Part shown: piece after piece, positions 7,552 through 12,850 of the stretch
Layout of the letters: every line of letters begins with the position of its first letter
Numbering within the stretch: the stretch's first letter is position 1
Assembly (NCBI GenBank): GCA_041677345.1
Contig: JBAYQE010000077.1
Coordinates: forward strand, 1-12,850
Length of the DNA: 12,850 bases
Origin: JALOAT01 sp041677345
Lineage (GTDB): Bacteria > Pseudomonadota > Gammaproteobacteria > Thiohalomonadales > Thiohalomonadaceae
Direction: 5' to 3'
Position numbers and translations under genes: made by a program
The notes under the pieces: model-generated
What the model was told of the DNA's origin: nothing
The model's database searches: none
What the model saw: only the letters and a program-made list of their open reading frames with translations

Positions 7552-7605
7552 TGTAGACCCTTTCGTTCCGGTCTTCAGCCAACCGGAAGGGCCCGATTGT
7601 CTACA
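7552..7605. promoter_or_regulatory. Nested 54-nt dyad, possible operator or leader structure
   Basis: Three nested complementary pairs share one centre: TGTAGAC (7552-7558) with GTCTACA (7599-7605), CCC with GGG (7558-7560 and 7589-7591), and TTCCGGT (7566-7572) with ACCGGAA (7582-7588). The outer arm overlaps candidate -10 sequences on both strands. This may be a regulator binding site between divergent promoters (a LysR-type regulator such as CbbR would be natural for a Calvin-cycle tkt, but I do not see a confident CbbR motif) or an RNA hairpin. Symmetry is seen; function is inference. Confidence 0.4.
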
Positions 7606-7624
7606 ATCTACCGTCCCCCGGCAA
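7596..7624 (-). promoter_or_regulatory. Candidate sigma70 promoter for tkt
   Basis: On the minus strand TTGCCG (7624-7619) and GACAAT (7601-7596) are spaced by 17 bp, each matching four of six consensus bases. Transcription would start near 7589 and give a leader of about 250 nt. The match is modest and other starts are possible. Confidence 0.25.
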
Positions 7625-7743
7625 TATCACCACCGGCTTATCCACCCATACCCCAAAAAAGCAGGGGAAATTGGCAGTTCCCACGCATTGCCAGCCCTGA
7701 AAGCCCTCTGCTACATTCTGTCAATAAGACTAACCACTATTCG

Positions 7744-7749
7744 TATAAC
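7744..7749 (+). promoter_or_regulatory. Candidate -10 box for the PhnD-like gene
   Basis: TATAAC matches five of six -10 bases and lies about 50 nt before the PhnD-like start. No good -35 is found at 16-18 bp: CTGTCA lies 20 bp upstream. It may be a weak or activator-dependent promoter. Confidence 0.3.
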
Positions 7750-7797
7750 GATTTTTGCCGCCAGAGGCGCAAGGATGTGCTGTCAACAGGGGGTCGT

Positions 7798-8604
7798 ATG
7801 TTCAGGCAATTCCTTGCACGGAGGCTGTGCGTGGTCGCCGGCCTCTGCATCATGCTAGTCAACAAGCCGGTATCTGCCGACGAACTGACACTCGCAGTAC
7901 ACCCGATTTTGCCGGCCGAGGATACCTTCCGCATCTATCAGCCGCTGGCCGATTACCTGAAAAAAACCACCGGCCACCATGTGAAGCTCGCCACCACCAG
8001 CAACTTCCTGGTGCATTGGCAGCTCTCCAAACGCAACATCTACCACCTCATCCTGGAGGGCCCGCACATGGTGGACTACCGGGTTTCGAAGATGGGGTAC
8101 AAGCTGGTGGCCCGCATGCCCGAACTCATCAGCTACACCCTGGTGGCTGACGAGAACCAGTTGGCCATCGAGCCGGCCGATCTGGTGGGCAAGTCCGTGG
8201 CCACCATGCCGGCACCCTCGCTGGGTGCAGTACACCTGAACCAGTTCTTCCCCAACCCGCTGCGCCAGCCGGTACTCACCGAGGTCAACAACCTCGAAGA
8301 GGCCATGCAGCGGGTCGCCGCAGGCCAGTCCGTGGGTGCGCTGATCCCCTCAGCCGTGGTCGGGCGCTTCGAAGGGGTCACCACGGTGGCCACCACCGAG
8401 CAGGCGCCTGCACCCGGCATTACTGCCGCCCCCGAGGTGAGCGACGAGGTGCGCAACGCCATCCGTGACGCATTGGTCGATGCGCACCGGCATCCGGAGG
8501 GCCGCGCCGCGCTGGCAGCCCTGAACATTCCCCGTTTCGAGCCCGCCACGCCGCGGCACTACGCGGGCTACGCCCGCCTGCTCGAAGGGATGTGGGGTTA
8601 CTGA
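7798..8604 (+). CDS. PhnD/SsuA-like periplasmic solute-binding protein, orphan
   Basis: A 268-residue protein with a classic signal peptide: basic start (MFRQFLARR), hydrophobic core (about 10-22) and likely cleavage after VSA at 25-27, giving a mature periplasmic protein beginning DELTLAVHPILPAEDTF. The mature part resembles the PhnD/TctC-like type II binding-protein fold: LAVHPILPAEDTFRIYQPLADYL near the start, a central DLVGKSVATMP (128-138) domain crossover, and a C-terminal EVSDEVRNAIRDALVDAH helix. The ATG at 7798 follows a GGGGG site by 4 nt; more upstream starts would spoil the signal peptide. There is no permease or ATPase gene beside it, so it is not part of a visible ABC transporter. 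The ligand is unknown; phosphate or phosphonate is only the family label. It could act as a sensor input or be served by a transporter elsewhere. Confidence 0.8.
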   Translation: MFRQFLARRLCVVAGLCIMLVNKPVSADELTLAVHPILPAEDTFRIYQPLADYLKKTTGHHVKLATTSNFLVHWQLSKRNIYHLILEGPHMVDYRVSKMGYKLVARMPELISYTLVADENQLAIEPADLVGKSVATMPAPSLGAVHLNQFFPNPLRQPVLTEVNNLEEAMQRVAAGQSVGALIPSAVVGRFEGVTTVATTEQAPAPGITAAPEVSDEVRNAIRDALVDAHRHPEGRAALAALNIPRFEPATPRHYAGYARLLEGMWGY

Positions 8605-8638
8605 CCGGCCAGGCATGTTTCGGGCGGTTTTTCTATTT
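8604..8638 (+). terminator. Probable intrinsic terminator of the PhnD-like gene
   Basis: ACCGGCC (8604-8610) can pair with GGGCGGT (8622-8628) with one internal G-G mismatch and an 11-nt loop. It is followed at once by a T-rich run, TTTTTCTATTT, ending at 8638. The stem starts at the last base of the stop codon. The stem is moderate, so termination may be partial. Its right arm is shared with the dyad at 8621-8647. Confidence 0.5.
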
Positions 8639-8647
8639 CACCGCCCG
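8621..8647. promoter_or_regulatory. Perfect 8-bp dyad overlapping the metK promoter region
   Basis: CGGGCGGT (8621-8628) and ACCGCCCG (8640-8647) are perfectly complementary around an 11-nt T-rich loop. The left arm is the same segment used by the terminator stem at 8604-8628, so the two RNA structures exclude each other. The right arm overlaps the candidate metK -35, so a DNA operator role is an alternative. There is no MetJ-box (AGACGTCT) similarity. Confidence 0.45.
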
Positions 8648-8664
8648 GGGTGGAATGCTATATT
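8637..8664 (+). promoter_or_regulatory. Candidate sigma70 promoter of metK
   Basis: TTCACC (8637-8642) and TATATT (8659-8664) are separated by 16 bp. The -10 matches five of six consensus bases, the -35 four of six. Predicted start near 8671 would give a 57-nt leader that includes the hairpin at 8692-8712. Confidence 0.45.
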
Positions 8665-8691
8665 TCCGCGCTTCTCTTTGATCAGGCCTTG

Positions 8692-8712
8692 TTCTGCCCT
8701 TCGGGCACAGAA
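8692..8712 (+). other. Hairpin in the metK 5' leader, just before the ribosome site
   Basis: TTCTG plus CCC pairs with GGG plus CAGAA, with a two-base CA bulge and a tight TTC loop; a CUUCGG-type loop is an alternative register. It ends 4 nt before the GGGG ribosome site at 8717-8720. It does not match the SAM riboswitch classes I can recognise. It may simply stabilise the mRNA or tune ribosome access. Confidence 0.35.
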
Positions 8713-8727
8713 TTGCGGGGAATGCGC

Positions 8728-9888
8728 ATGTCCAAACAGCACCTTTTCACCTCTGAGTCGGTGTCCGAAGGCCATCCGGACAAGATCGCCGACCAGATCT
8801 CCGACGCGATCCTCGACGCCATCCTGAGCCAGGACCCGCGTGCCCGTGTGGCCTGCGAGACCCTGGTGAAGACCGGCATGGTGCTGGTCGCGGGTGAAAT
8901 CACTACAGCCGCGGTCGTGGATTACGAGCGCGTCGCCCGCGAGGTGGTGAAGGACATCGGCTACAACAGCTCGCACATGGGCTTCGACTGGGAATCCTGC
9001 GCGGTGCTGAACGCCGTCGGCAAGCAGTCCCCGGACATCGCCCAAGGGGTGGACCGCGAGGATGAGCTGCAGATGGGTGCCGGCGATCAGGGCCTCATGT
9101 TCGGCTACGCCACCCGCGAGACCGACGTGCTCATGCCCGCCCCCATCACCTACGCCCACCGCCTGGTACAGCGCCAGGCCGAGGTGCGCAAGAACGGCAC
9201 CCTGTCATGGCTGCGCCCCGACGCCAAGAGCCAGGTAACCTTCATCTACGAGGACGGCGTGCCCGTGGGCATCGACGCCGTGGTGCTCTCCACCCAGCAC
9301 GCCCCTGAGGTGACCGAAAAGGTGGTACACGAGGCCATCATGGACGAGGTCATCCTGCCCGTGCTGCCACATGAGTGGATCCGCAAGGACACGCGCTTCT
9401 ACATCAATCCCACCGGCCGTTTCGTCATCGGCGGTCCCATGGGCGACTGTGGCCTGACCGGCCGCAAGATCATCGTCGACACCTATGGCGGCATGGCCCG
9501 CCACGGCGGTGGTGCCTTTTCCGGCAAGGATCCCTCGAAGGTGGACCGTTCGGCCGCCTACGCCGGCCGCTATGTGGCCAAGAACATCGTGGCCGCCGGC
9601 CTCGCCGATCGCTGCGAGATCCAGGTCTCCTATGCCATCGGCGTGGCTGAGCCCACCTCCATCTCCATCGAGACCTTCGGCACCGGCAAGATTGCCGAAG
9701 CGCGCATGGTGGAACTGGTGCGCGAGGTCTTCGAACTGCGCCCGCGCGGCATCATCCACATGCTGGACTTGCTGCGCCCCATCTACCGTGCCACCGCCGC
9801 CTACGGCCACTTCGGCCGCGAGGAAGCGGACTTCACCTGGGAACGCACCGACAAGGCCGAGGCCCTGCGCGCCGCAGCCGGTCTTTAA
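8728..9888 (+). CDS. metK: S-adenosylmethionine synthetase (methionine adenosyltransferase)
   Basis: Cytoplasmic enzyme making SAM from methionine and ATP, releasing phosphate and diphosphate. From the ATG at 8728 the protein is 386 residues, starting MSKQHLFTSESVSEGHPDK and matching E. coli MetK (384 aa). Motifs: GHPDK (15-19) near the ATP site, the signature GAGDQG (117-122), and the glycine-rich P-loop-like GGGAFSGKDPSKVDRSA (260-276). An ATG 6 nt upstream (8722) is rejected because GGGG at 8717-8720 sits 7 nt from 8728 but only 1 nt from 8722; longer in-frame starts add non-homologous residues. It begins the methyl-cycle genes metK-ahcY-metF. A 160-bp inverted-repeat element begins 2 nt after its stop, so read-through into ahcY is probably limited. 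Confidence 0.97.
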   Translation: MSKQHLFTSESVSEGHPDKIADQISDAILDAILSQDPRARVACETLVKTGMVLVAGEITTAAVVDYERVAREVVKDIGYNSSHMGFDWESCAVLNAVGKQSPDIAQGVDREDELQMGAGDQGLMFGYATRETDVLMPAPITYAHRLVQRQAEVRKNGTLSWLRPDAKSQVTFIYEDGVPVGIDAVVLSTQHAPEVTEKVVHEAIMDEVILPVLPHEWIRKDTRFYINPTGRFVIGGPMGDCGLTGRKIIVDTYGGMARHGGGAFSGKDPSKVDRSAAYAGRYVAKNIVAAGLADRCEIQVSYAIGVAEPTSISIETFGTGKIAEARMVELVREVFELRPRGIIHMLDLLRPIYRATAAYGHFGREEADFTWERTDKAEALRAAAGL

Positions 9889-9890
9889 GG

Positions 9891-10050
9891 AAAAAGCTTT
9901 AACCACGGGGGACACGGGGAACACGGGGAAGACATAAAAGGGTACTGCCCTTGTGCCTTCGGGGGCCTGGAACGATCGCGACGGTCGCGCAGCTCCCCAG
10001 GAAATCTTCATAAACCCCGTGTTCCCCGTGTCCCCCGTGGTTATGCTTTT
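9891..10050. repeat. Intergenic inverted-repeat element, CACGGGG family, copy 2
   Basis: The arms at 9901-9928 and 10015-10042 are perfectly complementary over 28 bp (AACCACGGGGG, then ACACGGGGA and ACACGGGG units), and AAAAAGC or AAAAGC flanks both ends. The 86-nt interior (9929-10014) contains a CCTGG/CCAGG stem (9966-9970 with 9997-10001) and no gene. It is the same family as the element at 4228-4318, which has a much shorter interior. It starts 2 nt after the metK stop. On the plus strand the 3' arm runs into TTATGCTTTTCTTCTT, so as RNA it resembles a very strong hairpin with a U-rich tail and could terminate metK transcripts. Confidence 0.9.
10042..10047 (+). promoter_or_regulatory. Candidate -10 box for ahcY at the repeat edge
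   Basis: TATGCT matches four of six -10 bases and would start transcription near 10054, about 16 nt before riboswitch stem P1, a sensible distance. It is formed by the last base of the repeat's 28-bp arm plus its flank. No convincing -35 lies at 16-18 bp upstream, so this is weak. Confidence 0.2.
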
Positions 10051-10069
10051 CTTCTTCAATCCTCCGCAT

Positions 10070-10142
10070 CCCTGAGGAGCGCTGCAGCGGGGTTAGAGAC
10101 CCGTCAGGCTCAGGGCACAGCGGCTTCAGTACAACGGCGCTC
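10070..10142 (+). ncRNA. SAH riboswitch (S-adenosylhomocysteine aptamer) upstream of ahcY
   Basis: The structure fits the known SAH riboswitch class. P1 is CCCTGAG (10070-10076) with CTCAGGG (10109-10115), 7 perfect pairs. P2 is CGGG (10088-10091) with CCCG (10100-10103). The pseudoknot is GAGCGC (10077-10082) with GCGCTC (10137-10142), 6 perfect pairs. The conserved core GAGGAGCGCTGC lies at 10074-10085, and CAGGCTC and AACGGCGCTC follow in the expected order. The aptamer ends 21 nt before the ahcY ATG. In this class SAH binding raises expression of the downstream SAH-recycling gene. CTCCG at 10062-10066 is complementary to the CGGAG ribosome site at 10152-10156, so control by ribosome-site masking is possible (inference). 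Confidence 0.95.
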
Positions 10143-10163
10143 ATTCTTTTTCGGAGAACGAGA

Positions 10164-11597
<1,434 letters not shown>

Positions 11598-11620
11598 GCG
11601 GCAGAAACGGCAAACGGCCC

Positions 11621-11706
11621 AACGCCAAGGCGCAGAGCACGCGAAGGACGCAAAGGAAGACACTCTCGGGGTCTTTGCGTCCTTTGCGCCCTTCGCGTCT
11701 TGGCGT
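11621..11706. repeat. Intergenic inverted-repeat element, AACGCCAAGG family
   Basis: The left arm (11621-11656) begins AACGCCAAGGCGC and ends AAGGACGCAAAG; the right arm (about 11672-11706), read on the minus strand, begins AACGCCAAGACGC and ends AAGGACGCAAAG. The arms pair over about 35 bp with a few differences in the middle, around a loop of roughly 15 nt. Translation of such elements gives the AKxQRR-like and LRPLRPSRLGV-like strings often seen in spurious ORFs of environmental proteobacterial genomes, so I regard it as a widespread dispersed repeat (recollection). It is unrelated in sequence to the CACGGGG family. On the plus strand it is followed by GAAATCTTTTTCTTCT, so it may terminate ahcY transcription before metF. 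Confidence 0.85.
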
Positions 11707-11739
11707 TGAAATCTTTTTCTTCTGTTCCGAGGAAAAGAC

Positions 11740-12591
11740 ATGGAATCGCAGAAGAAGTACCCACCCGCCTTCAGTTTCGAGTTCTTCCCGCCCAAGACCG
11801 AGGAAGGCCGCACCAAGCTGCGCGCCACCTGTGCGGAGCTGGGTGAGCTGGGGCCGCGCTATGTGTCGGTGACCTACGGCGCCGGCGGCAGCACCCAGCA
11901 AGGCACCTGTCAGACCGTCAAGGATATCCTTGCGGCAGGCCTCGAATGTGCACCACACCTGTCCTGCATCGGTTCGAGCCGCGACAGCCTGCGCGAGATC
12001 TTGCAAGGCTATGTGGCCCTCGGCGTCAAGCGCATCGTCGCCCTGCGCGGCGACATGCCCTCCGGCATGCGCGAGGCCGGTGAGTTCCACTATGCCAACG
12101 AGCTGGTGGCATTCATCCGCGAGGAGACCGGCGACCATTTCCATATCGAGGTGGCGGCCTACCCGGAATTCCATCCCCAGGCGCCCAGCAGCGAAAAGGA
12201 TCTGGCAAACTTCCAGCGCAAGGTGAAGGCCGGCGCCAATGCCGCCATCACGCAGTATTTCTACAGCTTCGATGCCTACACCCGCTTCGTGGACGATTGC
12301 GAACGCCTGGGCATCGACATACCCATCGTGCCGGGCATCATGCCCATCACCAACTACAAGCAACTGGCACGTTTCTCCGATGCCTGCGGTGCGGAAATCC
12401 CGCGCTGGCTACGCTTGCGGCTCGAGGCCTACGGGGACGATCTGGAGTCCATCCGTAGCTTCGGCCACGAGGTGGTTGCCGACCTGTGTGCGCGCCTGCT
12501 CGCGGCCGGCGCTCCCGGCCTGCACTTCTACACCATGAACCAGGCCGGGCCCACACGCGCGCTGTGGGACGCCCTCCGATCCGGGCAGTAA
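11740..12591 (+). CDS. metF: 5,10-methylenetetrahydrofolate reductase
   Basis: FAD-dependent cytoplasmic enzyme reducing 5,10-methylene- to 5-methyltetrahydrofolate, the methyl donor for homocysteine remethylation. The protein is 283 residues, within the usual bacterial range, folding as a TIM barrel. Motifs: FSFEFFPPKT (11-20) with Glu14 in the place of catalytic Glu28 of E. coli, VTYGAGGS (44-51), HLSCIG (73-78), ALRGD (101-105) with Asp105 in the place of Asp120, then AAYPEFHP, ITQYFYS, PGIMPI and the C-terminal GLHFYTMN. The ATG at 11740 has GAGGA 6 nt upstream. It follows ahcY after a 142-nt gap holding an inverted repeat, and rsmE starts 5 nt after its stop. The Pseudomonas ahcY-metF pairing is similar. 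Confidence 0.97.
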   Translation: MESQKKYPPAFSFEFFPPKTEEGRTKLRATCAELGELGPRYVSVTYGAGGSTQQGTCQTVKDILAAGLECAPHLSCIGSSRDSLREILQGYVALGVKRIVALRGDMPSGMREAGEFHYANELVAFIREETGDHFHIEVAAYPEFHPQAPSSEKDLANFQRKVKAGANAAITQYFYSFDAYTRFVDDCERLGIDIPIVPGIMPITNYKQLARFSDACGAEIPRWLRLRLEAYGDDLESIRSFGHEVVADLCARLLAAGAPGLHFYTMNQAGPTRALWDALRSGQ

Positions 12592-12596
12592 ACACG

Positions 12597-12850
12597 ATGC
12601 GAGTACCGCGCATCTACTGCGCACAACCCCTGCACGCCGGCGGCTGCGCCACGCTCACCGACGAAGCCGCCAACCATGTGGCGCGCGTGCTACGCCTGCG
12701 TGCAGGCGCTCCACTCGTCCTGTTCAACGGCGAAGGCGGAGAGTTCGATGCCCGCATCAGTGCGCTCGCCCGGCGTGAAGTGGTGGTCGAGGTCGGTGAC
12801 CACCGGCCGCGCGAGTGCGAGTCATCTCTCGGCGTGACGCTGGTGCAGGC
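12597..12850 (+). CDS. rsmE: 16S rRNA (uracil1498-N3)-methyltransferase, N-terminal part (runs off window)
   Basis: From the ATG at 12597 there are 84 open codons to the window edge. The product starts MRVPRIYCAQPL and continues with EAANHVARVLRLRAGAPLVL, LFNGEGGEFDARI and a GVTLVQA segment at the edge, matching E. coli RsmE (MRIPRIYHPEPL, DAANHIGRVLRM, LFDGSNQVFDAEI, HLGQV). This is the N-terminal PUA-like RNA-binding domain; the SPOUT/knot methyltransferase domain and SAM site are beyond the window. RsmE methylates U1498 of 16S rRNA in the assembled 30S subunit. It starts 5 nt after the metF stop with no strong ribosome site of its own, so translational coupling to metF is likely. It is itself a SAM consumer. 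Confidence 0.93.
   Translation, partial: MRVPRIYCAQPLHAGGCATLTDEAANHVARVLRLRAGAPLVLFNGEGGEFDARISALARREVVVEVGDHRPRECESSLGVTLVQ

Larger units (their letters stand above)
7342..7797. other. Divergent intergenic region between tkt and the PhnD-like gene
   Basis: A stretch of 456 nt with no supported gene; the ORFs crossing it on either strand are extensions of tkt or the PhnD-like gene, or lack family resemblance. It holds the ribosome sites of both flanking genes, candidate promoters in each direction, a short stem at 7387-7403, a stronger stem at 7513-7548 and a nested dyad at 7552-7605, listed separately. Confidence 0.7.

Noticed and set aside
7638..7646. DnaA-box-like TTATCCACC
   Set aside because: A single 8-of-9 match with no cluster, AT-rich unwinding region or replication genes nearby; expected by chance.
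8605..8727. SAM riboswitch upstream of metK
   Set aside because: The leader is short and contains none of the conserved cores I know for SAM-sensing classes; only simple hairpins are seen.

Overview
The window looks like chromosome of a GC-rich gammaproteobacterium, probably a Chromatiales-like sulfur oxidizer or similar autotroph. The basis is inference: the glycolytic proteins resemble E. coli PykA, GapA, Pgk and TktA, a class II aldolase sits beside transketolase as in Calvin-cycle bacteria, and ahcY carries an S-adenosylhomocysteine (SAH) riboswitch, a class typical of beta- and gammaproteobacteria. Species cannot be fixed from sequence alone.

Layout. Positions 1-201 are one end of an IS4-family insertion sequence (terminal inverted repeat, a strong hairpin, and the first 38 codons of the transposase on the minus strand). 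Positions 239-7341 hold a minus-strand block of central carbon genes, transcribed tkt -> gap -> pgk -> pyk -> fba. A 456-nt divergent intergenic region (7342-7797) with several hairpins and candidate promoters follows. On the plus strand come a secreted orphan PhnD-like solute-binding protein (7798-8604), metK (8728-9888), ahcY (10164-11597), metF (11740-12591) and the start of rsmE (12597 to the window edge).

How the genes work together. The minus-strand genes interconvert pentose phosphates, glyceraldehyde-3-phosphate, fructose-1,6-bisphosphate and pyruvate, serving glycolysis, gluconeogenesis and, in an autotroph, Calvin-cycle regeneration. The plus-strand genes form most of the activated methyl cycle: MetK makes SAM, methyltransferases such as RsmE consume it and release SAH, AhcY hydrolyses SAH to homocysteine and adenosine, and MetF supplies methyl-tetrahydrofolate for remethylation. 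A metK/tkt divergent pair followed by gap/epd, pgk and fba is also familiar from Pseudomonas; here a PhnD-like gene sits between them.

Non-coding content is the most interesting part. Two copies of one inverted-repeat family (CACGGGG units) lie directly after the stop codons of gap and metK. An unrelated inverted repeat of another widespread type lies between ahcY and metF. The SAH riboswitch has a perfect P1 and pseudoknot. Upstream of metK, one segment can pair either into a terminator-like hairpin or into a perfect 8-bp dyad. I found no CRISPR array, tRNA, rRNA, phage gene or obviously new protein system; the coding content is ordinary.
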